Shown here one piece after another: positions 35,442 through 44,554 of a stretch of DNA of 64,000 nt; position 1 is the stretch's first letter, and each line of letters begins with the position of its first letter. The notes beneath the pieces were generated by a model. That model was not told where the DNA came from and made no database searches. It saw nothing but the letters and a program-made list of their open reading frames with translations. The translations under genes were made by a program, and so were the position numbers. The DNA is taken from contig NZ_AOMO01000031.1 of assembly GCF_000338875.1 (NCBI RefSeq), positions 1 to 64,000 of the forward strand, in the 5' to 3' direction. Source of the stretch: Vibrio mimicus CAIM 602 (GTDB lineage Bacteria; Pseudomonadota; Gammaproteobacteria; Enterobacterales; Vibrionaceae).

Positions 35442-36292
35442 CCATCGATATCGGCGGAACAAAAATAGCATTAGCGATTGTAGAAGAAGGTACGATCATA
35501 CAGCGTTACCAGATGGCAACGCCTGTGGTTCAAGACGTCACCAAGTTTGTTCAATCGATTCTCGAAAAGGTCACTGAATGGCTCCCTTCTATCGATTATG
35601 TAGGCGTATCAACAACAGGTTATGTAACGCCAGAAGGCATCACATCTATAAATCCAGAGACTCTTAATTTCCCAGTGCCCTTTCCATTAGCTCAAACGCT
35701 AGAACAACTCACTAATAAACCAGTCTCCATTCTTAATGATGCTCAGGCCGCGGCATGGTTTGAATTTGTGCAGTTAAAAAATCCTCGCTTAAATATGGCT
35801 TTTATTACGGTTTCAACCGGGGTTGGTGGCGGAATCATCATTGATGGCAAGCTGCACAAAGGAAACACAGGTTTAGCAGGACACATAGGTCACATGTCGG
35901 TGGCCATTGAAGGTCCATTATGCGGATGTGGTCAGCGAGGTTGTGTTGAATCCATGGCTTCAGGTAACGCGATTCAAAGAGAGAGCGAAGCCATTTTTAC
36001 CGAGGCTGTAAGTAATATTGAGTTATTTAAACAAGCAGCATTCAACCCGAAAGCAGAAGCGATCATCAATCGAAGTGTGCAAGCAGTAGCCACATTATGC
36101 TGTAATCTTAAAGCATGCTTAGATCTGGATATTATAGTTTTGGGTGGTGGAGTTGGTCTCGCAGAAGGCTACCTTGAGCGCCTCAACAAAGCTATTCAAT
36201 CTAGGCCATCCGTATTTCATATCCCTGTCACTCCTGCTCATGGCGATTATGATGCTTGCCTACTCGGAGCAGCATTTCAATTTAAGGAGTAA
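35429..36292 (+). CDS. nanK: N-acetylmannosamine kinase (ROK family)
   Basis: Phosphorylates ManNAc from the NanA reaction to ManNAc-6-P. The ROK fold shows the phosphate-binding [11 protein letters not shown] at the N-terminus, [17 protein letters not shown], the GHIGHM histidine region and the zinc-binding [10 protein letters not shown]. Start ATG 35429 follows GGAGAAAGGAA and lies inside the end of nanE, so the two are translationally coupled. nagA follows after three bases. Confidence 0.94.
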   Translation: MRTLAIDIGGTKIALAIVEEGTIIQRYQMATPVVQDVTKFVQSILEKVTEWLPSIDYVGVSTTGYVTPEGITSINPETLNFPVPFPLAQTLEQLTNKPVSILNDAQAAAWFEFVQLKNPRLNMAFITVSTGVGGGIIIDGKLHKGNTGLAGHIGHMSVAIEGPLCGCGQRGCVESMASGNAIQRESEAIFTEAVSNIELFKQAAFNPKAEAIINRSVQAVATLCCNLKACLDLDIIVLGGGVGLAEGYLERLNKAIQSRPSVFHIPVTPAHGDYDACLLGAAFQFKE

Positions 36293-36295
36293 ACA

Positions 36296-37432
36296 ATGGC
36301 ATTAAAGGCAATTTCAGCCACACGGCTTTTTGATGGAGTTCAGTATTACGAGAATGCGGCAATGGTTTGGGAGGGTTCACACATTCACTCCATTGTTCCT
36401 GTTGAGTCTCTGACGGCGGATATTGAACATCAACACTTTGATGGTGCATTGATCGCTCCGGGATTCATTGACTTACAAGTTAATGGCGGTGGCGATGTCA
36501 TGTTCAATAATGACATGACTCTGGCGGGTATTGATTCGATCTGCCGAGCACACAGAACTCACGGAACCGCCTATCTGCTTCCAACCTTAATCAGTGCAAC
36601 ACCGGAACACATCAACCATGCACTTGATGCCATTCAATCTGCAATCGAACATCAAGTTTCGGGGGTGTTGGGTATTCACTTAGAGGGACCTTGGTTAAAC
36701 CCAGAAAAGAAAGGCGCTCATAACTCAGATCTGTTCTATTCCCCGACACCCGAACAACTTTCACAGTTTCACTGGCCAACCAAAGGCAAAGTTCTTGTAA
36801 CGGTCGCAGCTGAAAACCTCTCCATCGATTCTCTAAAGTGGTTAAAGGATCATCATGTTACTCTCTCGTGCGGTCACAGTAATGCCACTACAGCCCAATT
36901 AACCACTGAGAAGTTAGCTCTCATTGATGGATTTACCCACTTATTTAATGCCATGTCGCCTTTTGAGAGTCGTGAACCCGGAGTTGTCGGTACAGCATTG
37001 AATACCGATCATGCTTGGTGTTCAGTCATAACTGATGGAATTCATGTCCATCCACAAAGCTTTTTACTCGCTAAGCGAATCAAACCTAAAGACAAACTTC
37101 TTATTGTTACCGATGCCATGGCTAGCCTTGGCAGTGTGACTAACCAGTTTGAATTGGATGGGGAAACCATTCGCGTCATCGATAATAAACTGGTTAATAG
37201 CAGAGGCAATCTTGCGGGAGCCCACATCGGGATGGATGAATCGGTTGCCAATGTTATTCGTTGGGGAATCGCGGAAGATGAAGCACTAAGAATGGCCTCG
37301 TCTTATCCGGCTCAAGCAATCCATTGTGATGATTTAGGGCAACTAAAACCCAATTATCGAGCCGCCGCCACTGTATTAAACTCCAAATATGAAAGCTTGG
37401 CTGTAGTCAGTGAAGGCGTGCTCTACAACTGA
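36296..37432 (+). CDS. nagA: N-acetylglucosamine-6-phosphate deacetylase
   Basis: Deacetylates GlcNAc-6-P to glucosamine-6-P, linking sialic acid to amino sugar metabolism. The 378-residue amidohydrolase has PGFIDLQVNGGGDVMFN, the metal-binding glutamate in HLEGPWLNPEKKGAH, SCGHSNAT, THLFNAMSP and the catalytic aspartate in VTDAMAS. AAGGAG precedes the ATG at 36296. It is the last gene of nanE-nanK-nagA. A general nagA for chitin sugars is probably elsewhere in the genome, so this copy is dedicated to the nan pathway. Confidence 0.94.
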   Translation: MALKAISATRLFDGVQYYENAAMVWEGSHIHSIVPVESLTADIEHQHFDGALIAPGFIDLQVNGGGDVMFNNDMTLAGIDSICRAHRTHGTAYLLPTLISATPEHINHALDAIQSAIEHQVSGVLGIHLEGPWLNPEKKGAHNSDLFYSPTPEQLSQFHWPTKGKVLVTVAAENLSIDSLKWLKDHHVTLSCGHSNATTAQLTTEKLALIDGFTHLFNAMSPFESREPGVVGTALNTDHAWCSVITDGIHVHPQSFLLAKRIKPKDKLLIVTDAMASLGSVTNQFELDGETIRVIDNKLVNSRGNLAGAHIGMDESVANVIRWGIAEDEALRMASSYPAQAIHCDDLGQLKPNYRAAATVLNSKYESLAVVSEGVLYN

Positions 37433-37476
37433 GCTACCGATCAAACATGCCAATCCGTTATTGACCAGATCTTTCA

Positions 37477-37510
37477 CTATTCCAATGTTCAGCAGAGATC
37501 ATTGGAATAG
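37477..37510. repeat. Inverted repeat after nagA
   Basis: CTATTCCAATG and CATTGGAATAG, an 11-base perfect inverted repeat with a 12-base loop, 45 bases after the nagA stop. There is no T-run, so it is either a weak terminator or an mRNA 3' stabiliser. Confidence 0.45.
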
Positions 37511-37736
37511 CTCTTCCCAAAAAATTTATATGCCTTTAGGCATTAACTGCACTTCCGTCACCGTTATTCCGACTTCCGTAGCCTCCTCTAACCCAACTAC
37601 ACACATCTAAGTACGAACATAACTGCAACGTGTTGATGTCTCATCAATTAAACAACACACAAAAACATTTATGGAAATTATTTTTTTTGCGATCATAGTT
37701 CATGAAGAAAATATTTTTTAATGAGAATCTACAGCT

Positions 37737-37754
37737 GGAAATGTGAACGTTTCC
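37737..37754. promoter_or_regulatory. Inverted repeat upstream of nanH
   Basis: GGAAATG-TGAA-CGTTTCC, seven bases per arm with one mismatch, 100 bases before the nanH start. It could be an operator. The rest of the 422-base gap 37433-37854 is AT-rich, with no other element apart from the repeat after nagA. Confidence 0.35.
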
Positions 37755-37854
37755 AAGCCTTACATTCGATGGAGACTTGTCAATCAAGATGACTTCACAA
37801 CGAAGAAGAGCATCGATTCACAAGGAAACAGATTCTAATATAAAGGGAGTAGAT

Positions 37855-40194
37855 ATGCGTTTCAAAAACGTAAAGAAAACCGCTTTAATGCTTGCTATGT
37901 TCGGTATGGCGACAAGCTCAAACGCCGCACTTTTTGACTATAACGCAACGGGTGACACTGAGTTTGACAGTCCAGCCAAACAGGGATGGATGCAAGACAA
38001 CACGAATAATGGCAGTGGCGTTTTAATCAATGCAGATGGAATGCCCGCTTGGTTGGTGCAAGGTAATGGAGGGAGAGCTCAATGGACATATTCTCTCTCT
38101 ACTAATCAACATGCCCAAGCATCAAGTTTCGGTTGGCGAATGACGACAGAAATGAAAGTGCTCAGTGGTGGAATGATCACAAACTACTACGCCAACGGCA
38201 CTCAGCGTGTCTTACCCATCATTTCATTAGACAGCAGTGGTAACTTAGTTGTTGAGTTTGAAGGGCAAACTGGACGTACCATTTTGGCAACTGGCACAGC
38301 AGCAACGGAATATCATAAATTTGAATTGGTATTCCTTCCTGGAAGTAACCCATCCGCTAGCTTTTACTTTGATGGCAAACTCATTCGTGACAACATCCAG
38401 CCAACGGCATCAAAACAAAATATGATCGTATGGGGGAATGGCTCATCAAATACGGATGGTGTCGCCGCCTATCGTGATATTAAGTTTGAAATTCAAGGCG
38501 ACGTCATCTTCAGAGGCCCAGACCGTATACCATCCATTGTGGCAAGTAGTGTAACACCAGGGGTTGTAACCGCGTTTGCAGAGAAACGTGTGGGCGGTGG
38601 CGACCCCGGTGCTCTGAGTAATACCAATGACATCATCACTCGTACCTCACGAGATGGCGGCATAACCTGGGATGCCGAGCTCAACCTCACTGAGCAAATC
38701 AACGTCAGTGATGAATTTGATTTCTCGGATCCTCGGCCTATCTATGATCCTTCCACCGACACAGTTCTTGTCTCCTACGCTCGTTGGCCGACCGATGCCG
38801 CTCAAAATGGAGATCAAATAAAACCATGGATGCCAAACGGTATTTTTTACAGCGTCTATGATGTTGCGTCTGGGAATTGGCAAGCACCTATCGATGTTAC
38901 CGATCAGGTGAAAGAACGCAGTTTCCAAATCGCTGGTTGGGGTGGTTCAGAGCTGTATCGCCGAAATACCAGCCTAAATAGCCAGCAAGACTGGCAATCA
39001 AACGCTAAGATCCGAATTGTTGATGGTGCAGCGAACCAGATACAAGTTGCCGATGGTAGCCGAAAATATGTTGTCACACTGAGTATTGATGAATCAGGTG
39101 GTCTAGTCGCTAATCTAAACGGTGTTAGTGCTCCGATTATCCTGCAATCTGAACACGCAAAGGTACACTCTTTCCATGACTACGAACTTCAATATTCGGC
39201 GTTAAACCGCAGCACAACGTTATTCGTTGATGGTCAGCCAATCACAACTTGGACTGGTGAAGCATCGCAGGAGAGCAACATTCAGTTTGGTAATGCGGAT
39301 GCCCAAATTGACGGCAGACTGCATGTGCAAAACATTGCTCTCAAACAGCAAGGCCAAAACCTCGTGGAGTTTGATGCTTTCTATTTGACACAGCAAACCC
39401 CTGAAGTAGAGAAAGATCTTGAAAAGCTTGGTTGGACAAAAATTAAAACTGGCAACACCATGAGTTTGTATGGGAATGCCAGCGTCAATCCGGGACCGGG
39501 TCATGGCATCACTCTTGCTCGACAACAAAATATCAGTGGTAGCCAAAACGGCCGCTTGATCTATCCTGCGATTGTGCTTGATCGTTTCTTCCTCAACGTC
39601 ATGTCTATTTACAGTGACGATGGCGGTTCAAACTGGCAAACCGGTTCAACACTCCCTATCCCCTTTCGCTGGAAGAGTTCTAGCATCCTAGAAACTCTCG
39701 AACCTAGTGAATCTGATATGGTGGAACTCCAAAACGGTGATTTACTGCTCACTGCACGCCTTGATTTCAACCAGACCGTCAATGGTGTGAACTATGGCCC
39801 ACGCCAGCAATTCTTGAGTAAAGATGGCGGGATCACGTGGAGCATGCTAGAGGGTAACAACGCTAGCGTCTTCAACAATATCAGTACCGGCACTGTTGAT
39901 GCCTCTATTACTCGGTTCGAGCAAAGTGACGGTGGCCATTTCTTACTCTTTACCAACCCACAGGGAAACCCAGCTGGAACCAATGGCAGGCAAAATCTAG
40001 GCTTATGGTTTAGCTTTGATGAAGGCTTGACATGGAAAGGGCCAATTCAACTCGTCAATGGCGCATCCGCATATTCAGATATTTATCAGTTGGATTCGGA
40101 AAACGCGATTGTCATTGTTGAAACGGATAACTCCAACATGCGGATCCTGCGCGTACCGATTACATTGCTAAAACAAAAAGCACTTGCACTGTAG
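37855..40194 (+). CDS. nanH: Secreted sialidase (neuraminidase)
   Basis: Cleaves terminal sialic acids from glycoconjugates outside the cell. The 779-residue length is close to the V. cholerae enzyme (781). A signal peptide (MRFKNVKKTALMLAMFGMATSSNA) is followed by a lectin-like domain (about 25-215), the catalytic propeller opening with FRGPDRIPSIV (the RIP arginine), a second lectin-like domain inserted at about 340-540, and the rest of the propeller. Asp-boxes are visible: SRDGGITWD, YSDDGGSNWQ, SKDGGITWS and SFDEGLTWK. The ATG at 37855 follows AAGGGAG. It lies downstream of nagA as in the VPI-2 nan cluster. Confidence 0.96.
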   Translation: MRFKNVKKTALMLAMFGMATSSNAALFDYNATGDTEFDSPAKQGWMQDNTNNGSGVLINADGMPAWLVQGNGGRAQWTYSLSTNQHAQASSFGWRMTTEMKVLSGGMITNYYANGTQRVLPIISLDSSGNLVVEFEGQTGRTILATGTAATEYHKFELVFLPGSNPSASFYFDGKLIRDNIQPTASKQNMIVWGNGSSNTDGVAAYRDIKFEIQGDVIFRGPDRIPSIVASSVTPGVVTAFAEKRVGGGDPGALSNTNDIITRTSRDGGITWDAELNLTEQINVSDEFDFSDPRPIYDPSTDTVLVSYARWPTDAAQNGDQIKPWMPNGIFYSVYDVASGNWQAPIDVTDQVKERSFQIAGWGGSELYRRNTSLNSQQDWQSNAKIRIVDGAANQIQVADGSRKYVVTLSIDESGGLVANLNGVSAPIILQSEHAKVHSFHDYELQYSALNRSTTLFVDGQPITTWTGEASQESNIQFGNADAQIDGRLHVQNIALKQQGQNLVEFDAFYLTQQTPEVEKDLEKLGWTKIKTGNTMSLYGNASVNPGPGHGITLARQQNISGSQNGRLIYPAIVLDRFFLNVMSIYSDDGGSNWQTGSTLPIPFRWKSSSILETLEPSESDMVELQNGDLLLTARLDFNQTVNGVNYGPRQQFLSKDGGITWSMLEGNNASVFNNISTGTVDASITRFEQSDGGHFLLFTNPQGNPAGTNGRQNLGLWFSFDEGLTWKGPIQLVNGASAYSDIYQLDSENAIVIVETDNSNMRILRVPITLLKQKALAL

Positions 40195-40278
40195 GAGGAA
40201 TAGTCATAGTCATTTCAGTCACTCTAACAATGATTAATGACATGCCTAGTACAATCTAAACAGTAGAGTGCATCACTC

Positions 40279-40316
40279 AAATGCGGTATCAATAGTCTTG
40301 GTACCGCATTTCTTAT
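40279..40316 (+). terminator. Terminator after nanH
   Basis: AATGCGGTA and TACCGCATT with inner CA/TG pairs, followed by TCTTATT. The remainder of the 373-base gap 40195-40567 contains no other feature that I can support. Confidence 0.65.
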
Positions 40317-40567
40317 TCAAGATAATCGACCTCATTTGTGTATTAACCCGTCCTCCAGTTTTGATAGTCAAAGCCATGAACATCGAGTTCCTTACGTCTA
40401 CATCGTTTCCGCATCCTTCATAAACTGTTAAAATCCGCGCATTAAATACTGTGCTGGCGATGAATGGGCCAAATAGGAGAGTTTTTAACTCTGGTGATGC
40501 TTACTCCTTGTTGTCCTCATTCCATTCCTAAACAGATGAAACACAAATAAAAAAGGCATTTTTTCAA

Positions 40568-41512
40568 ATGGTTAATAACTCAATTCAATGGTTTCCGGGT
40601 CACATGCATAAAGCGCGGAAGGAGATCGAAGAAGCGATTCCTCAGGTGGATGTCATCATCGAGGTATTGGATGCTCGTATCCCTTTTAGTAGTGAAAACC
40701 CGCTGATTTCACACATTCGTGGCGAAAAGCCATGTGTGAAAGTATTGAATAAGCGTGACTTGGCAGATCCTGAGTTAACCGAACTGTGGATTGCACACCT
40801 TGAGCAAGAAAAAGGGGTGAAAGCCATGGCAATCACCACTTCTAATCCACAAGAAGTGCATAAAATCCTCGAGTTGTGTCGTAAGCTAGCCCCTCAGCGT
40901 GAAGAAATAGGCAAAAACATTCGCACCATGATCATGGGCATCCCTAACGTGGGTAAATCGACCATTATCAATACCTTGGCTGGACGCGCGATCGCACAAA
41001 CGGGCAACCAACCCGCAGTCACGCGCCGTCAACAACGTATTAACCTCCAAAATGGGATTGTGCTCTCTGATACTCCGGGAATTTTGTGGCCGAAAGTAGA
41101 AAACCCACACAGTGGTTTTCGTTTGGCGGCAACAGGTGCGGTGAAAGATACCGCCATGGAATATGATGAAGTAGCGTTCTACACAGTAGAATATCTAGCT
41201 AAGCATTACCCAGAAAAACTCAAAGAGCGTTATCAGATCGATGAACTTCCAGAAACGGATGTGGAATTGATGGAAGAGATTGGCCGTAAGCGCGGTGCAC
41301 TACGTGCAGGTGCGCGTGTCGATCTACACAAGGCTTCTGAGATTCTACTGCATGAACTACGTCAAGGCGTATTGGGACAAATTACTCTAGAGCGCCCAGA
41401 GATGATCACCGAAGAGCTACAGCAAGTAGAAATTGATGAAGCGCTAAAAGCGGAAGAGAAAGCCAAGCGTAAAGAAGAACGCCGTAAGCGTTACCTACGT
41501 AACAAACGCTAG
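40568..41512 (+). CDS. rbgA: Ribosome biogenesis GTPase (YlqF/RbgA family)
   Basis: A circularly permuted GTPase of 314 residues. The G4 motif NKRD comes before G1 GIPNVGKS and G3 DTPG, the order typical of the YlqF family, whose Bacillus member RbgA assembles the 50S subunit. A basic C-terminal tail (KRKEERRKRYLRNKR) suits RNA binding. The N-terminal WFPGHMHKARKEI is family-specific. The ATG at 40568 lacks a strong ribosome site. It is followed by a strong terminator. Confidence 0.92.
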   Translation: MVNNSIQWFPGHMHKARKEIEEAIPQVDVIIEVLDARIPFSSENPLISHIRGEKPCVKVLNKRDLADPELTELWIAHLEQEKGVKAMAITTSNPQEVHKILELCRKLAPQREEIGKNIRTMIMGIPNVGKSTIINTLAGRAIAQTGNQPAVTRRQQRINLQNGIVLSDTPGILWPKVENPHSGFRLAATGAVKDTAMEYDEVAFYTVEYLAKHYPEKLKERYQIDELPETDVELMEEIGRKRGALRAGARVDLHKASEILLHELRQGVLGQITLERPEMITEELQQVEIDEALKAEEKAKRKEERRKRYLRNKR

Positions 41513-41526
41513 TTTTTTGGGCTTAA

Positions 41527-41562
41527 AAAACAAAAAGGCGAGTTTCAGACTCGCCTTTTTTA
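41527..41562 (+). terminator. Terminator after rbgA
   Basis: AAAAGGCGAGT-TTCAG-ACTCGCCTTTT followed by TT, a strong stem. Confidence 0.88.
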
Positions 41563-41577
41563 CATGAGTACATTTAC

Positions 41578-42567
41578 TCAGGCTTGAGGAATACCAGCCA
41601 GTTTCAATAGTATGCTCTCCAGATCACCCCATGGCATTAGCTGTGAATCAATCACTTCTAACCTCGATTCAAATCCTTCCAAGCTCATTTCGGTCACAGA
41701 AACCACACCATTAGCCACATTAAAGGCATAACAGCCACGGTCAGTATTAAGCACACCTTTCACTCGCTCTGCGGTTAGGTCGCTCAGCAATTGGAATAAC
41801 AGATCGAAGTTGAACTGATATTCGGCACCGAATAACCATCCACAGCTAAAGTAACCTTGACCACGATTCTCTTTGCGTAAAAAAGGTTGCTGTGGTGCAA
41901 GCTGAAATTGCGGTTCATCGGCGGCGTGATCATGGTGGTGCGCTTCAATGTGAGTTGAAGCATTACCTGTTAAACGCGGCATATCCAGCAGTTCAATCGG
42001 GAAATTGCCCTGTTTTATTAACTGACTAAACGCTTTCGCAGGGACCAGATCGGTAACCCAATCATTAAAGGCATCGATATCACTGCTGCTACACTGATCA
42101 ACCTTGTTGCCAAGGATAATGTCAGCACTAGCAAGCTGATCATTAAAATTCTGGTTGCTACGATACTTTTCAATGCTCAAATGACGAGGGTCAACCAGTG
42201 CGATAGTCGCTTTTAAGTCAACATAGGGCTGATATTGTTCGGATATCAAAGTCGCCACAACTTGTTTCGGATGCCCTAGCCCCGTTGGCTCAATGATTAA
42301 GCGATCTGGTTTTTGACGCAATAAAGTATTGATGCCAACCGACATAGGCACCCCAGCAGTGCAACACAGGCAGCCACCAGGCACTTCTTTGATCATCGCC
42401 CCCTGCTCGCTCATCATTGCGCCATCAATGCCAATTTCGCCAAATTCATTAACAAGGACAGCCCACTTTTCATCCGCAGGTTTGGTTGCTAATAAATGCA
42501 AAATTGCCGTAGTTTTCCCAACGCCAAGAAAACCGGTAATGATATTGGTCGGAACTCTATTCATCAT
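41578..42567 (-). CDS. CobW/COG0523-family metal chaperone GTPase
   Basis: A G3E-family P-loop GTPase of 329 residues. Walker A is GFLGVGKTT, the metal site is GGCLCC (CxCC), and a Walker B-type segment leads to EPTGLGHP. A histidine-rich linker (HIEAHHHDHAADE) precedes the C-terminal CobW domain. Members load metals such as zinc or cobalt into target proteins. The start MMNRVPTN at 42567 has AAGGAG at 8 bases; a longer frame from 42609 crosses the ribosome site. I saw no Zur box upstream, so the metal is undetermined. Confidence 0.88.
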   Translation of the reverse strand: MMNRVPTNIITGFLGVGKTTAILHLLATKPADEKWAVLVNEFGEIGIDGAMMSEQGAMIKEVPGGCLCCTAGVPMSVGINTLLRQKPDRLIIEPTGLGHPKQVVATLISEQYQPYVDLKATIALVDPRHLSIEKYRSNQNFNDQLASADIILGNKVDQCSSSDIDAFNDWVTDLVPAKAFSQLIKQGNFPIELLDMPRLTGNASTHIEAHHHDHAADEPQFQLAPQQPFLRKENRGQGYFSCGWLFGAEYQFNFDLLFQLLSDLTAERVKGVLNTDRGCYAFNVANGVVSVTEMSLEGFESRLEVIDSQLMPWGDLESILLKLAGIPQA

Positions 42568-42667
42568 GCTAATACTCCTTTTGCGGCAGTATATCCAAAA
42601 GCCAAGCAAGTAACAGCGTTGATAAGAAAGGTCGAGAAGATCGCTTAGATAGAAAGTGACTAAAATT

Positions 42668-42700
42668 GCAAAAGGCGCACTGAAAAGCGCGCCTTTTTCC
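42668..42700 (-). terminator. Terminator of the 43-residue protein gene
   Basis: On the minus strand AAAAAGGCGCGC-TTTTCA-GTGCGCCTTTTGC, a GC-rich stem with A- and T-rich flanks. It lies between the small gene and the CobW gene. Confidence 0.75.
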
Positions 42701-42708
42701 TCGTAGAC

Positions 42709-42840
42709 TCAATCGTGAGTTTTTGCGAATTCGCTTGGCTTCGTATGCAAGCGTCTCTTTGCCGAGGTACTGATATGAACGTTTTGATTCCATCCAAATT
42801 GTATGTAAGGTTCCATATCCTCCATCAGAAATGTTCTCAC
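42709..42840 (-). CDS. Small basic hypothetical protein, 43 aa
   Basis: Reads from a GTG at 42840 (MRTFLMEDMEPYIQFGWN, ending KPSEFAKTHD), with an alternative ATG at 42825. It stops 9 bases before a strong terminator hairpin, which suggests a genuine small transcript. The ribosome site is AAGG close to the GTG, so the start is uncertain. Another frame on this strand (from 42793) runs straight through the terminator and is less likely. No known family. Confidence 0.4.
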   Translation of the reverse strand: MRTFLMEDMEPYIQFGWNQNVHISTSAKRRLHTKPSEFAKTHD

Positions 42841-43048
42841 TAACCTTACGCTTTAACTATGGTACATAGTGCTGGATTATCAAGTTAACAGTGTGATTTT
42901 TTGGCGTAGATCTCACTATTTTTAGAACTATTCAATAAATCAACCATATATGAAAATCAATATTCCAACTTTGTCGCTATAGTTGAAATTGGCTGAGCGT
43001 ATAATTCTCGCACTTTCTCCTCCCTAGTAAGTACAAGGTATTATAAAT

Positions 43049-44455
43049 ATGTCGAAAAGAGAGATACTTATCACCAGTCTACTGGCTAAAATGCCAAAAG
43101 ATACGATTAATCAGTTCCTCTCTAAAGACAAAACACCCTTATCTGTACTTTTTTTATCCTTGATCGTCGGGGTTTTAGCGGGTCTAGTTGGTACCTATTT
43201 TGAACAAGCCGTACATCTGGTTTCGGAAACACGTACGGAATGGTTAAAAAGTGAATTAGGCAGTTTTTTACCTCTCTGGATAGCAGCCTTTCTAATCAGT
43301 GCCGGTTTAGCGGCCATCGGCTACTTTCTTGTTCACCGTTTTGCGCCTGAAGCAGCGGGTTCTGGTATTCCTGAGATTGAAGGGGCAATGGATGGTATGC
43401 GCCCAGTGAGATGGTGGCGTGTACTCCCCGTTAAATTTTTTGGTGGCATGGGCGCATTAGGCTCTGGCATGGTGCTTGGTCGCGAAGGCCCAACCGTTCA
43501 AATGGGTGGCGCTGTCGGACGCATGATTTCTGATATTTTCCGCGTTAAAAACGAAGATACTCGCCACTCTTTGCTAGCGGCAGGCGCTGCTGGTGGCCTT
43601 GCCGCCGCATTCAATGCTCCATTGGCGGGTATTATGTTCGTTATCGAAGAAATGCGTCCGCAATTTCGTTATACGCTGATTTCAGTTCGCGCGGTCATCA
43701 TTTCTGCGGTGTCAGCCAACATTGTGTTTCGTTTGGTCAATGGCCAAGCGGCTGTCATTACTATGCCGCAATATGATGCTCCTGAACTATCTACCTTAGG
43801 CTTGTTCTTACTACTTGGTGCTTTATTCGGTGTCTTTGGGGTGTTGTTCAATTATCTGATCACTTTAGCTCAGGATCTTTTCGTCAAATTTCATCGAAAT
43901 GATCGCAAACGCTACCTGCTCACTGGCTCTATGATTGGTGGCTGTTTTGGCTTACTACTACTCTACCTGCCAGAATTAACCGGTGGCGGCATTAGCTTAA
44001 TTCCTACCATCACCAATGGTGGCTATGGTGCTGGCATCTTGTTGCTGCTGTTTGTTGGCCGCATCTTCACGACTTTACTCTGTTTTGGCTCTGGTGCTCC
44101 CGGTGGTATCTTTGCACCCATGTTGGCACTCGGAACTTTATTTGGTTACGCGTTTGGTTTAATCGCTAAAGTGTGGTTTCCTGAACTCAATATTGAACCT
44201 GGCATGTTTGCCATTGCTGGAATGGGCGCGTTATTCGCTGCGACAGTACGCGCTCCTATTACTGGAATTTTGCTGGTTATTGAAATGACCAATAACTACC
44301 ATCTGATTCTACCTTTGATCATTACCAGCCTAGGTGCCGTGATTTTCGCGCAAATGCTTGGCGGACAACCGATCTACAGTCAACTTCTGCATCGTACTTT
44401 GAAGAATCAGAAGTTGCAGCAGCAAGATCTTCCACCTCAGAACCCAATTACATAA
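43049..44455 (+). CDS. clcA: H+/Cl- exchange transporter ClcA
   Basis: A CLC antiporter exchanging chloride for protons, known in E. coli to support extreme acid resistance. Selectivity motifs are intact: GSGIPE (104-109), GREGP with the external gating glutamate (Glu146) and the internal proton glutamate in FVIEEMRPQF (Glu201, equivalent to E. coli Glu203), plus GAPGGIFAP. About 18 helical segments over 468 residues is the normal size. AAGGTATT precedes the ATG. A strong terminator follows. Confidence 0.95.
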   Translation: MSKREILITSLLAKMPKDTINQFLSKDKTPLSVLFLSLIVGVLAGLVGTYFEQAVHLVSETRTEWLKSELGSFLPLWIAAFLISAGLAAIGYFLVHRFAPEAAGSGIPEIEGAMDGMRPVRWWRVLPVKFFGGMGALGSGMVLGREGPTVQMGGAVGRMISDIFRVKNEDTRHSLLAAGAAGGLAAAFNAPLAGIMFVIEEMRPQFRYTLISVRAVIISAVSANIVFRLVNGQAAVITMPQYDAPELSTLGLFLLLGALFGVFGVLFNYLITLAQDLFVKFHRNDRKRYLLTGSMIGGCFGLLLLYLPELTGGGISLIPTITNGGYGAGILLLLFVGRIFTTLLCFGSGAPGGIFAPMLALGTLFGYAFGLIAKVWFPELNIEPGMFAIAGMGALFAATVRAPITGILLVIEMTNNYHLILPLIITSLGAVIFAQMLGGQPIYSQLLHRTLKNQKLQQQDLPPQNPIT

Positions 44456-44489
44456 AAGTCAATTTGCCTAACCGATTGTGAAACCAGAT

Positions 44490-44522
44490 AATAGCCGCTC
44501 GCTAAAGGAGCGGCTTTTTTAT
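44490..44522 (+). terminator. Terminator after clcA
   Basis: AGCCGCTC-GCTAAAG-GAGCGGCT followed by TTTTTATCC. Confidence 0.88.
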
Positions 44523-44554
44523 CCAATCTAGGATCATGCACCAAGGAGTAGAAA

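Noticed and set aside
42569..42793. A 74-residue minus-strand frame upstream of the CobW gene
   Set aside because: It runs through a strong terminator hairpin and through the CobW ribosome site, and its residues look unnatural; the 43-residue frame beside it fits better.
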